Shown here piece after piece: positions 28,320-37,198 of a stretch of DNA of 52,946 nt. The notes under the pieces were generated by a model, which saw only the letters and a list, made by a program, of their open reading frames with translations, was not told the origin of the DNA and made no database searches. How positions within the stretch are numbered: the stretch's first letter is position 1; every line of letters begins with the position of its first letter. This DNA comes from CAIQPS01 sp963721365 (lineage in GTDB: Bacteria; Actinomycetota; Thermoleophilia; RBG-16-64-13). The stretch covers positions 1-52,946 of the forward strand of contig CAVRJE010000009.1 of the NCBI GenBank assembly GCA_963721365.1, in the 5' to 3' direction. Made by a program: the position numbers and the translations under genes.

Positions 28320-28616
28320 CCCGGGCCCTTGTCGCCGGCTAGCCTGATCGAGCGCCCTCCGTATTGGCTGCCGAGCCTTGCCAGCGGGGGCATCTGCGGC
28401 TTCGGCGCGCTTGACCCCTGAATCATGCTATCGCCGCTGCAGGACAGGTCCACTGCTATCGTCAAGCCTTCCGAGCGTCCGCGATACAAGCCAGCGTCGT
28501 CACTGTGGGTGCGTCCGGCAACACACCACCCGCAGAGCTTGAGATGACACTTCTATCGAAGGATAGTGCGCCTGCTGGGCCAGCCGCCCGCTTGAGGGGG
28601 GTCTCGGGCTCTTGAC
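28320..28616. other. Gene-free stretch
   Basis: About 300 bases without a frame I can support on either strand. A minus-strand frame (near 28230-28490) has patchy protein-like wording but no start, motif or neighbour that supports it. The reverse-strand lipoprotein gene begins its stop at the right edge. Confidence 0.4.
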
Positions 28617-29234
28617 CTAACCTTCCCCGGGGTTCGCCCACTCGATCAAGTCCTCCGGCGCCCCGGCGGCCCGCAGTTGGGCCTGCACGGCTTCCCAGTC
28701 TAGGCCGGTGATCGTGTTCAGGATCGCCCAGCCGCCGGTCTCGTCGTTCAGGAGCACCAGATACACGTTCTCGTCTGCGGCCATGACGTAGGCGGCCGCG
28801 TAGTGGCCGAAGTTCTTATAGTCGTAGACCTGGAGTTGGTCCGGAGACCCCATCCCGAGCGACGACATTGCGTTCTTGATCTCCTCGAGCGTGATGGGGG
28901 CCGGCATCCCATCCGGGAAGGTCGACGTGGTACCGGCGTCAGGCGTCCCTGGGGCAGGGCCCGACGGTAGGGTGGCCCCTGAGTTTGGTGCCGACGTCGG
29001 GGTGGCGCGCGATGCCGGCGTAGATCCGGGCGTCGTGGCCGCGCCGGAGGCCGTGGTCGTGGTCTCGCCCGCGCTCGTGACCGCGGGCGTGGTCGTGGTG
29101 GCATCGGAGGCCGTGGTCGGCGGGCCGCCGGTGGTGCTGCCCGGGGTGGCGGTCCCCCCGCAGCCGGCCACCACTACCAGGCTGAGCAGCATCAGGGAGA
29201 TCAGGAGCGGGCCAAGCGAGCGCTGGCGTCGCAT
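28617..29234 (-). CDS. Secreted lipoprotein with Thr/Ala/Ser-rich linker
   Basis: From ATG 29234, preceded by GGAGGTGGAC, there is a signal peptide with a run of hydrophobic residues and a lipobox VVAGC. About 85 residues of low-complexity Thr/Ser/Pro/Ala text follow, then a folded C-terminal domain of about 90 residues (ITLEEIKNAMSSLGMGSPDQ, YAAAYVMAADENVYLVLLND, TITGLDWEAVQAQL). I know no family for the C-terminal domain. The layout equals that of the other lipoproteins in this piece. A substrate or ligand role on the cell surface is possible but unsupported. Confidence 0.75.
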   Translation of the reverse strand: MRRQRSLGPLLISLMLLSLVVVAGCGGTATPGSTTGGPPTTASDATTTTPAVTSAGETTTTASGAATTPGSTPASRATPTSAPNSGATLPSGPAPGTPDAGTTSTFPDGMPAPITLEEIKNAMSSLGMGSPDQLQVYDYKNFGHYAAAYVMAADENVYLVLLNDETGGWAILNTITGLDWEAVQAQLRAAGAPEDLIEWANPGEG

Positions 29235-29266
29235 GTCCACCTCCAAGCCGCGGGTGCACGACCCTC

Positions 29267-29539
29267 TTACCGTACCGCAGCCAAGAGGCGCGCCTCAAGG
29301 GGTGAGCTTCCGCGATTCTTGACGTCGGCCGCTCCGGCGATCTTGGGCATGAAGGGGTCGTCCATTTCGGCGTGCCCCAGGATGAAGCCGCCACCATGCA
29401 TGTCCGTGAGGAGCGGGAGTGTCTCGGGCCCGTCCAGGTTGTATCGGAGGACCCGCACTCGCCCCGCGTCGGTGGCTGCTTCTTCGTGAGCGGCTGAGAC
29501 CTTGTGCCGAAGTGGGCGGGAGCAGCGGCCTGGCCTCAT
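29267..29539 (-). pseudogene. Fragment of an alpha/beta hydrolase (HSL/acetyl-esterase type)
   Basis: A 90-residue frame contains VRVLRYNLDGPETLPLLTDM then HGGGFILGHAEMDDPFM, which is the oxyanion-hole motif and following segment of hormone-sensitive-lipase-like esterases. After PKIAGAADVK the similarity stops, and no catalytic serine or later triad residue is present. The family has about 300 residues, so this is a remnant cut by deletion or by an assembly error. Confidence 0.7.
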
Positions 29540-29679
29540 ACGTTGACCACGGCCGCGGCCGGTGATAGGTTACCGAGCGTCCAGCCGCGCGCGGGCTGTG
29601 ACACAGCAGTGGCCGGGGTGGCGGTCCGCGAGGACTGAGGAGCCACTTACGCCGTAGAGAGTCGTGCAAGGGGAGGCCT

Positions 29680-30480
29680 GTGAAGAGGTACGGCGAGAAC
29701 AACCGAATGGGCATCGAAGGCAAGGTGGCAGTGGTGACCGGGGCCGCCTCGGGCATCGGAAGGGGCGCTGCTATCGTGTTCGCCCGCGAAGGGGCGAAGG
29801 TGGTCGTCACCGATGGGATCAACATCGAAGGTGGGCACGAGACGGTCCGCCTCATCAGGGAAGCCGGAGGAGAAGCCACGTTCGTCAAGTGTGACGTCTC
29901 CAATGAGAGCGACGTCGAGGCGATGGTGACGAAGACGGTCGAGCTATATGGCTCGCTCGATTTCGCCTACAACAATGCCGGCGTGGGCCCGGACGCGGTA
30001 CGCATCCCGATAGAACCCATCACAGAATCATCCACCGAGTTGTGGTTGCGGCACCTGGATGTGAACCTCACCGGCGTGTACCTCTGCCTGAAGTACGAGA
30101 TGAGGCAGATGATCAAGCAGGGTAGGGGCGCCATCGTCAACTGCTCTTCGGCCCAAGCGTTCCGCCAGATCCCTGGATTCGCCGCCTACGGCTCCACCAA
30201 GACCGGCCTCGTGGCTCTCACCAAGGTGGCGGCCCTCGAAGGCGCCAAGTCCGGTATCCGGGTCAACTGCGTGTGCCCCGGCCCCATCGCGCACACCATG
30301 CTTTCCGACAACATCTGTTCGATCGAAGGCATGCGGGAGCGGATGACCGAACACGTTCCCCTGGGCAGGATGGGTGATCCCGAAGATGACATGGGCGAGG
30401 CCGTCCTGTGGCTTTGCTCCGATGCAGCCTCGTTCATCACCGGGGCCATCGTCCCCGTGGACGGGGGTCTGGCAATCTAG
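29680..30480 (+). CDS. Short-chain dehydrogenase/reductase
   Basis: GTG 29680, with GGGGAGG 5 bases before it, opens a 266-residue classical SDR. It has the NAD(P) motif TGAASGIG, NNAG (in YNNAGVG) and the catalytic Ser157 with Tyr170 and Lys174 (NCSSAQAF, AYGSTK). It ends with the family's C-terminal text ASFITGAIVPVDGGL. It probably oxidises or reduces an alcohol/ketone pair in the pathway served by the enoate reductase and seleno-type proteins downstream. An unusual insertion (PIEPITESSTELWLRHLDVN) is within the normal variable region. The frame is intact. Confidence 0.92.
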   Translation: MKRYGENNRMGIEGKVAVVTGAASGIGRGAAIVFAREGAKVVVTDGINIEGGHETVRLIREAGGEATFVKCDVSNESDVEAMVTKTVELYGSLDFAYNNAGVGPDAVRIPIEPITESSTELWLRHLDVNLTGVYLCLKYEMRQMIKQGRGAIVNCSSAQAFRQIPGFAAYGSTKTGLVALTKVAALEGAKSGIRVNCVCPGPIAHTMLSDNICSIEGMRERMTEHVPLGRMGDPEDDMGEAVLWLCSDAASFITGAIVPVDGGLAI

Positions 30481-30575
30481 GATCATGGGCAACAGAACGC
30501 CACACCCCGCCCGTGGGTTGGTATCCTTCGGCTGCTTTGGTTCGCCTACTCTGATTCGCCACCGGGAGGCTCTCG

Positions 30576-32349
30576 ATGTCCCAGCCCGCTGAGGTTCTCC
30601 GTCGTCAACCCCGAAGGCCGGCTCGTGCAGACGGTGGAGCCTGAGTCCGCCGGATCCGCCTCGGCTCCGCTCGCTCCCAGACTCGACACCCTGGACGGCA
30701 AGGTCGTCTATCTCGTAGACACCGGCTTCGGCGGCAGCTACCGATTCATGCAGGAACTGCAGAAGTGGATGAGCGAGCACATGCCGGCGGTCACCACCAT
30801 AAGGAAGCGGAAGCCCGGGAACGTGTTCGCCGACGACACGGACGCTCTCTGGGACGAGATCAAGGCGAAAGGCGCCGACGCGGTCATCCTCGGCGTAGGT
30901 GGCTGACCCGGCTGCGCTGCGGCGGTCGCCGCAAGTAGCAGCAAGCTGGAGCGCACCTACGGGATCCCGACCGCTCCCCTCTCCACCTACGAGTACGCGG
31001 GTCACGTGCAGAGAGAGATGAGGTCGCTGGGGGTGAGGTCTGCCCTTCGTCTACACCCCGCACCCGGTCGTCAGCATGCCGCCCGAGACCCTGTACGGCT
31101 ATCTCGAGGGTGACGATCCGCTTACGGGCCAGCGCGTCATCGACGAGATCGTCGATGCGCTCACCAAGACCCCGAGCGGGGCTGAGGCCGGCCATGTCGT
31201 CCTTCCGTCCGAAGAAGTCACCGGCTCGCGAGGCGCTGGTCGGACCGGACACCGAGGACAACCTCCAGCGCCTGTTCTACGAACGAGGCTGGACGGACGG
31301 GCTGCCGGTCGTCCTCCCCACCGAGGAGCGGGTGGAACACATGCTCGGCCGGTACCGGCCGATCCCGCGACGAGCTGGTCGGGCGAGATCTTCCTCCACG
31401 ACACCAAGGAGATGCTCAGGTACACGGTCTCCGACATCGCGGTCGTGGCGGTCATGGCCGGGGCGCGGCCGGAGCACCTCCCGGTGATCCTGGCCATCGC
31501 GTCGACCAGGCACTCGGCCCTGACGCCCTCGACCACGCCCTTCGGCAGCATGCTTCTGGTCAACGGGCCCATCCGCAACGAGATCTCCATGAACTCCGGG
31601 GTCTGGCGGCCTTCAGTCCGGGCAATCTGGCCAATGCGGTCATCGGCAGGGCCTGGACCCTGATGTCGATCTGCTGGGGCTACGGCCGGCCGAAGGTGAC
31701 CCTGTGGAGCTCGCAGGGCAACGGCTTCCTCTACAACAACATGTGCTTCGCCGAGAACGAGGAGCGCAGCGTCTGGACGCCGTTCCACGTGCAGAAGGGC
31801 TTCCAGCCCGACGAGAGCGTGGTCAGCGTCTTCAAGGGCTGGTTCGTCATGAACAGCCTCCACGCGGCCGCCAAGCGCACGGTGGGGGAGGAGATAGACC
31901 TGCAGCTCAGCGTCATCCCCGCCCTGCAACTCCAACGCGACCATCATGATGGACCCGCTGGTGGCCCGGCAGCTCAAAGAGGTCGACGGTTTCGAGACCA
32001 AAGAGGACTTCAGCCGCTGGATATCGGAGAACGCCCTGCATCCCGGCCGGGAGATACTGGGGCACCGACCCCATCGACATGCTGGTGGCTCCGCATGGCG
32101 GACGCCGGGGTGGAGCCGTTCGCTACGTGGAAGAAGGCGGCGGACGACGAGCTCATACCCCATTACCACGATCCGGAGAGGATCAACATCGTGGTGGTGG
32201 GGGGAGAGACGAGCCCGGTCTGGAAGACGAGCGACTACGCGTGCTGGGGCTCGGCGTCGGTCGACTACTGGCGGCCGCAAAGATCGGGAAGTGAGTGCGC
32301 GGACGGCGTCTGCGGCCTGCCCGATCCAGACGCCGAGTATGACGACTAG
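30576..32349 (+). CDS. Putative selenoprotein A: UGSC-like domain fused to GWTDGLP domain (frameshifted)
   Basis: ATG 30576 follows GGGAGG. The N-terminal domain reads LAPRLDTLDGKVVYLVDTGF, DEIKAKGADAVILGVGG, then TGA (30904-30906), then PGCAAAVAAS...LERTYGIPTAPLSTYEYAG in the same frame. The paralogue at 42220-43986 has UGA at the identical place, so it is read as selenocysteine in a U-x-G-C motif. The second domain begins RLFYERGWTDGLPVVLPTEE, with VVAVMAGARPEHLPVILAIA, VNGPIRNEISMNSG, NMCFAENEERSVWTPFHVQK and INIVVVGGETSPVW. Frame changes occur near 30590, 31045, 31215, 31365, 31600, 31920 and 32060; the same protein continues after each. The function is unknown; the motif suggests a redox role. 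Confidence 0.75.
30904..30933 (+). promoter_or_regulatory. In-frame UGA with bacterial SECIS-like hairpin (copy A)
   Basis: TGA 30904-30906 is followed 11 bases later by the stem TGCGGC (30918-30923) and GCCGCA (30928-30933) around the four-base loop GGTC. The loop G lies 18 bases after the UGA, within the 16-37 base range known for bacterial SECIS elements. GGUC is also the SelB-contacting loop sequence of the E. coli fdhF element. Confidence 0.7.
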
Positions 32350-32361
32350 AGGAAGGGCACG

Positions 32362-34356
32362 ATGGGGTCACGATACGAGCATGTGTTCGCGCCTATCAGG
32401 ATCAGGGGGGTCGACTTCAAGAACCGCCTGGAACTGGCCCCGCCGTCCCCCAACCTCGCCGACCGCGAAGGCAGAGTGACCACGGAGTTCGTGGACTTCT
32501 TCAGGACGTTCGCCAGAGGCGGAGTGGCCGTCATCACCGTCGGCAATTCCGTCGTCGACATCAAAGAGGCAAGTGACGAGGAGCGTCAACTGGACCTCAG
32601 CAGCGACGAATGTCTCCTGCCCCTCTCCCGCTTCGCAGAGATGTGCGACGGCTACGGAACGCTCGCCTCCCTCGAGATCAACCACAACGGCAAGGACTCC
32701 GACCCCGGCAAGACGGGGAAAGCGGCATACAGCGCTTCGTCCCTCATACCGTCTCATGAGCTGTGGCGCGCGAAGCTGCAGGGTAGGGAGATGCTGCCTA
32801 CCATAGAGATGGATCACGCGAAGATCACCCAGACCGTCGAGAAATACGCCGCCGCCGCCCACCGCTGCAAGAGGGTGGGCTTCAAGATGTGCATGATCCA
32901 CGGCGGTCACGGGAACCTGATAGCCCAGTTCGCGAGCTCTCTCTACAACAAGCGCACGGACGACTACGGCGGTTCCCTCGAGAACAGGGCCCGCTTTGCC
33001 ATCGAGGTTCTGGACCGGGTCCGGGAGCTGTGCGGCGAGGACTTCGTCATCGAATACCGCATCTCCGCCGACGAGATCCATCCCGACGGCATGCATCTCG
33101 ACGAGACGCTTCGGTTCATCGAGCTGATACAGGACAAGGTCGACATCTTCCACGTCTCCGCCGGTCTGCACGGCGAGCTCCAGTACATGCGCAACTGGTG
33201 GCAGAACTACCTCATGGACAGGGAGTACAACGTCCACTACGCGGCGGACGTCAAGAAGGCGTTCCCGAACGCCGTGGTGTGCACGGTCGGCTCGATCATG
33301 GACATCGCGAGCGCCGAGGAGATCCTGGCTTCCGGCAAGGCCGACATGGTGGCCATGTGCCGCCCACTCCTGGCCGACCCCGAGATGCCGCGCAAGTATG
33401 CCCTCGGCAGAGAAGAGGATCGCCGTCCCTGCCTGCGCTGCCAGTACTGCGGCTTCCGCCTGATGGTCCCCGCGGTCATCAATTGCGCCGTGAATCCATT
33501 CCTGGGCAACGAGACCGAGTTCCCGGAGGCCAAGGTCAAGAAGGCCGATGTGAAGAAGAAGGTCGCGGTCGTCGGCGGAGGTCCCGCCGGTATCCAGGCC
33601 CTCCTGACGCTCTGCGAGCGCGGGCATGAGGTCACGCTCTACGAGAAGAGCGATCATCTGGGCGGGAACGTCGTTCCCGGAGCCGCGCTGCCGTTCAAGC
33701 AGGATGTGACGGACTACCTCGACTACTTGGTGCGTCAGGCGAACAAGGCTCCCGCTCGCATCCTCCTGAACACCGAGGCCACAAAGGAGATGCTCGACGC
33801 GGAAGGCTACGAGGCGCTCATCATCGCCGTCGGCTCAGAACCCATCGTCCCCAGGCTTCCCGGTATCGACAAGCCCCACGTCCACTGGGCGCCCGAAGCC
33901 GACACCGGCAGGGTGGTGCCGGGCAACAAGACGGTCGTCGTGGGCGCGGCAGCTGTCGGCGTAGAGTGCGCCATAGGGCTCAAACGCGCGGGCAAGGACG
34001 TGACCGTCGTCGAGATGGCGCCGGACATGAAGAACCTCAGCGCCTCTGCCGGCGGCGTCGCCATGGAGCTCATGGCGTTGGTCGAAGAGCTCCAGATACC
34101 CATCCATCTCAACTGCAGGCTCGAAGAAGTGACCGACTCCACCGTGGTCTGCCGCGACACGAGGACCTCTGAAAGGATCGAGTTCCCCGCCGACACGGTG
34201 CTTCTGGCCGTGGGCATGGCCGCGCGATACGACGTCGCCGACTCTCTGCGCCGCAGCGCCCCCGAGACAGAAGTGTTCGTCGTCGGCGACGCCTCGGAGG
34301 TGGGGAGTATCGCCACGGCCGTCCGGTCCGCCTTCAAGGCCGCCGCGTATATCTAG
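32362..34356 (+). CDS. FeS-flavin enoate reductase (OYE / dienoyl-CoA reductase family), second copy
   Basis: An intact 664-residue protein with the same architecture as the gene at 19335 but clearly diverged. The TIM barrel has VFAPIRIRGVDFKNRLELAP, MIHGGHGNLIAQF, YNKRTDDYGGSLENRARF and DMVAMCRPLLADPEM. The FeS site is CLRCQYC with a later Cys (VINCAVNP), and the C-terminal FAD/NAD domain has VAVVGGGPAGIQALLTL and VVVGAAAVGVECAIGL. The active-site HGAHG of the family reads HGGHG here. It starts 12 bases after the seleno-type gene, so the two are co-transcribed and probably act in one pathway of C=C reduction. Confidence 0.93.
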   Translation: MGSRYEHVFAPIRIRGVDFKNRLELAPPSPNLADREGRVTTEFVDFFRTFARGGVAVITVGNSVVDIKEASDEERQLDLSSDECLLPLSRFAEMCDGYGTLASLEINHNGKDSDPGKTGKAAYSASSLIPSHELWRAKLQGREMLPTIEMDHAKITQTVEKYAAAAHRCKRVGFKMCMIHGGHGNLIAQFASSLYNKRTDDYGGSLENRARFAIEVLDRVRELCGEDFVIEYRISADEIHPDGMHLDETLRFIELIQDKVDIFHVSAGLHGELQYMRNWWQNYLMDREYNVHYAADVKKAFPNAVVCTVGSIMDIASAEEILASGKADMVAMCRPLLADPEMPRKYALGREEDRRPCLRCQYCGFRLMVPAVINCAVNPFLGNETEFPEAKVKKADVKKKVAVVGGGPAGIQALLTLCERGHEVTLYEKSDHLGGNVVPGAALPFKQDVTDYLDYLVRQANKAPARILLNTEATKEMLDAEGYEALIIAVGSEPIVPRLPGIDKPHVHWAPEADTGRVVPGNKTVVVGAAAVGVECAIGLKRAGKDVTVVEMAPDMKNLSASAGGVAMELMALVEELQIPIHLNCRLEEVTDSTVVCRDTRTSERIEFPADTVLLAVGMAARYDVADSLRRSAPETEVFVVGDASEVGSIATAVRSAFKAAAYI

Positions 34357-34446
34357 ACCAGGTCGCCCATCGGGGGGCAGTCACCAGGTGTGGCAGTTGT
34401 CAACGAGAGGGCCGGAGCGCGACCCTCAGAAAGTGAGCCGATACAG

Positions 34447-35301
34447 ATGAAGATGGGAGTGACCGGAGCCAGCGGGCAGCTGGGCCGCTTGGTCGTGCAG
34501 CAATTACTCGATAGGTGCCAGGCGACGGATGTCGTGGCCATCGTTCGTGACCCCGGCAAAGCGGCGGACCTCGCCGGCGCGGGTGTGGAGCTCAGGGTGG
34601 CGGACTACGACGATCGGCCGTCACTGGACGCGGCCGTCGCGGGGCTGGATAAGCTGCTGCTGATTTCCTCGAACGAGCTAGGCCGGCGTTTCGCGCAGCA
34701 CAAGAACGTCATCGATGCCGCGAAAGCCGCGGGAGTCAAGCACGTCATCTACACGAGCGCACCCAAGGCGACCACTTCCGCGTTGATCCTCGCGCCCGAG
34801 CACAAGGCCACGGAAGAGTACCTGGCGTCATCGGGCCTGTCGTACACCGTCCTTCGCAACAACTGGTACACCGAGAACTACGCGCAGTCGATCCAGACCG
34901 CCCGCGAGACCGGGACCCTGGTCGCCGCGGCCGGCGAAGGCCGCGTGGCGAGCGCTTCGCGCGCCGACTATGCCGAGGCGGCGGCGGTCGTCCTGGTGGG
35001 CGAGGGCCACGAGGGCAAGGTGTACGAGCTTAGCGGCGATCACGCCTGGGACTACAACGAGCTCGCGGCCACCATCGCCGAGGTCACGGGCACGCCGTGC
35101 TCCTACAAAGCGGTGGAGCCCGCGGAGATCGCGGCGGCCATGACGGCGGCCGGCCTCGACGAGAACGTCGCGGGCTTCGTGGCCGCGCTCGATGGGAACA
35201 TCGCCGAGGGCGCGCTCGCCGACGCTACCGACGATCTCGCGACGCTGACGGGGAGGCCCACCACTCCGCTCAAGGAGACGGTGAAGAAGCTGGTCGACTG
35301 A
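34447..35301 (+). CDS. NmrA/QorB-like NAD(P)-binding protein
   Basis: From ATG 34447 the protein begins MKMGVTGASGQLGRLVVQQL, an atypical-SDR GxxGxxG nucleotide site. It continues LLISSNELGRRFAQHKNVID, HVIYTSAPKATTSALILAPE, HKATEEYLASSGLSYTVLRN and NWYTENYAQSI, the text of the quinone oxidoreductase 2 (QorB)/NmrA group. It lacks the YxxxK pair of classical SDRs. The likely role is reduction of quinones or electrophiles, or redox sensing. It lies between the enoate reductase and a TetR regulator, all in the same direction. Confidence 0.9.
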   Translation: MKMGVTGASGQLGRLVVQQLLDRCQATDVVAIVRDPGKAADLAGAGVELRVADYDDRPSLDAAVAGLDKLLLISSNELGRRFAQHKNVIDAAKAAGVKHVIYTSAPKATTSALILAPEHKATEEYLASSGLSYTVLRNNWYTENYAQSIQTARETGTLVAAAGEGRVASASRADYAEAAAVVLVGEGHEGKVYELSGDHAWDYNELAATIAEVTGTPCSYKAVEPAEIAAAMTAAGLDENVAGFVAALDGNIAEGALADATDDLATLTGRPTTPLKETVKKLVD

Positions 35302-35397
35302 CACGCTCGGGCGCCCCTGCTCCCATGGCTGGGGTGGGGGCGCCCCGCCACGAGCCCACCGTGTTGCGAAAGTGAATATCGTTCTGTAGAGTGGCAG

Positions 35398-36084
35398 GTG
35401 TCTGTCCCGCAGATCGTCGGCGCGCGAGGTGATGCGCTGCAACAGCCGCCTAAGAAACGTGTGCGAAAGTCCAAGTCCGTGCGGCGCCGCGAGATCGCGG
35501 AGGCAGCCCTACGGATCATGGCGACGCACGGCTACTACGGCACCTCGGTCGCCCGTATCGCCAGAGCGGTGGGTATCTCCAACAGCGCGCTCTATCAGCA
35601 TTTCCGCAACCGCGAGGACGTGCTTGTGGCCGCCACCGAACTCCTGGGCGAGCGGGCGCAGGAGTGGATCGTCGCCCCAACGGGGGCGAATGCCATGGAG
35701 CGATTGGACAACATCGCGGAGAGTCACCTGGAGTGGTCCGCTTCCGCGCTGGAATCCTTCGTCCGCCCGATATTCGCCTTTGTGGGAGTCACGGAGCAAG
35801 CCCGCCTTGAGCCAAGCACGCCTCGTGGCGCGTTGCAGTCCTACGAACTCCTTCTCCCCATAGTTGAAGAGGGGCAACGCGAAGGCAGTATCCGCTCCGA
35901 CGTCGAGCCGGGGGACCTCGCCTGGGCCGTCCTGATGTTCGCCTGGGCGGAAGATATGGCGCTCCTGGCGCGCGTGGACGCGGTGACCGACGCCGGCGCC
36001 TCCCGACGGAATTTCCGGCGATTGCTGTCGTTCTATGCCGCACCGGCGGCGGGGACCGGAGCGCCGAGCGTACCGGCCGAGTGA
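35398..36084 (+). CDS. TetR-family transcription regulator
   Basis: A 228-residue protein starting at GTG 35398. The N-terminal DNA-binding domain reads RRREIAEAALRIMATHGYYG, TSVARIARAVGISNSALYQH, FRNREDVLVAATELL. A helical ligand domain with no recognisable pocket signature follows. It stands between the QorB-like gene and the peptide-type ABC operon and is a candidate repressor for one or both. No operator palindrome was confirmed. The frame is intact. Confidence 0.9.
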   Translation: MSVPQIVGARGDALQQPPKKRVRKSKSVRRREIAEAALRIMATHGYYGTSVARIARAVGISNSALYQHFRNREDVLVAATELLGERAQEWIVAPTGANAMERLDNIAESHLEWSASALESFVRPIFAFVGVTEQARLEPSTPRGALQSYELLLPIVEEGQREGSIRSDVEPGDLAWAVLMFAWAEDMALLARVDAVTDAGASRRNFRRLLSFYAAPAAGTGAPSVPAE

Positions 36085-36238
36085 GGCTCCTCGACTGCCA
36101 CCAAGGCCGCGTGATGCTGGTACACTGTCTAACTGAACAGGATTCAGCAAGTCCACGTTTCTAGGGGGGAAATTGGGCACACTTGCAGGGGATTTGTTCG
36201 GGGAGCGACCCAAACGGTTCGACGAGGCCGTCTAGCAG
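36085..36238 (+). promoter_or_regulatory. Upstream region of the peptide-type ABC operon
   Basis: The 154 bases after the TetR gene should hold the promoter of the ABC operon. A 20-codon frame from TTG 36173 to TAG 36235, with AGGGGGGA just upstream, ends 3 bases before the permease ATG. It could be a leader peptide or chance. The permease itself has no obvious Shine-Dalgarno sequence, which would fit translational coupling to such a leader (inference). Confidence 0.3.
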
Positions 36239-37198
36239 ATGGTCACCTATATCATCCGGCGGTTGCTCTGGGGTGTAGTGGTCATCTTCTTGGTGTCGCT
36301 CATCGTGTTCTTCTCGGTCCGGCTGCTGCCGGGGGACCCAGTGCTCATCTACGTGTCTCAGCAGGCGGGTTCGGGAGGCGTGACCAAGGAGCAGCTGGAC
36401 CTGCTGCGGCAGGAGTACGGGCTGGACAAGCCCATCCCGGTCCAATACGTGAACTGGGTCAAGGGGATCGCCACCGGGGACCTGGGTGAGTCGATCAAGT
36501 ACCGGGCGGATGTGGGCGAGCTCCTAAAACAGCGCTTCCCGCCCACCCTATATCTGGGACTCATCGCCATCGTGGTGAGCACCGCCTTCGGGATCTTCTT
36601 CGGGCTCATGGCAGCGATCCGACGGGGTAAGTGGATCGACTCCGTCGTAACCTTCTGCTCCTATATAGGCCTGACTATTCCGGTCTTCCTCCTGGCCATC
36701 GTGCTGATCTACTTCTTCGGGCTCAGGCTGGGGTGGTTACCCATCGCCGGCTACACGTCGCCGCTCGACGACTTCTGGCTCTTTGCCAGGATGGCCGTGT
36801 TGCCCGTGATCTGTCTTGCCGTGGTTCCTCTGGCCATGACGGCTCGCCAGATGAGGTCGAGCGTGCTTGAGGTCAACAACATGGACTTCATCCGCACGGC
36901 GTGGTCCAAGGGTCTGAAAGAGAAGGTCGTTGTCACCCGGCACGTCCTCAAGAACAGCATGCTGCCGGTAGTCACGATGCTCGGGATCAGCGTGGGCCTC
37001 GTCCTCGGCGGGTCGGTGATCATCGAGAACATGTTCGCCATCCCCGGGGTCGGGAGCCTCCTGGTGCAGAGCGTGTTCGGCCAGGACTACGTGGTGATCC
37101 AGGGTACGACGCTGATCATCGCCACCATCATCGTGGTGATCAACCTGGTCGTGGATATCTCGTACGGCTGGCTTGACCCGAGGATCCGCTATGAGTGA
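36239..37198 (+). CDS. dppB: Peptide/nickel-type ABC transporter permease (DppB-like)
   Basis: An intact 319-residue permease with the family start YIIRRLLWGVVVIFLVSLIV, the periplasmic segment RQEYGLDKPIPVQYVNWVKG, and the EAA loop MDFIRTAWSKGLKEKVVVTR followed by HVLKNSMLPVV. It ends in VDISYGWLDPRIRYE. Six membrane segments are expected. Its stop overlaps the next gene by 8 bases. Transporters of this family import di-/oligopeptides, nickel chelates, sugars or other small molecules. Confidence 0.95.
   Translation: MVTYIIRRLLWGVVVIFLVSLIVFFSVRLLPGDPVLIYVSQQAGSGGVTKEQLDLLRQEYGLDKPIPVQYVNWVKGIATGDLGESIKYRADVGELLKQRFPPTLYLGLIAIVVSTAFGIFFGLMAAIRRGKWIDSVVTFCSYIGLTIPVFLLAIVLIYFFGLRLGWLPIAGYTSPLDDFWLFARMAVLPVICLAVVPLAMTARQMRSSVLEVNNMDFIRTAWSKGLKEKVVVTRHVLKNSMLPVVTMLGISVGLVLGGSVIIENMFAIPGVGSLLVQSVFGQDYVVIQGTTLIIATIIVVINLVVDISYGWLDPRIRYE

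Noticed and set aside
36173..36235. A 20-codon leader gene before the permease
   Set aside because: Only a TTG start with a poorly spaced ribosome site and no recognisable peptide feature; kept only as a remark in the upstream region.
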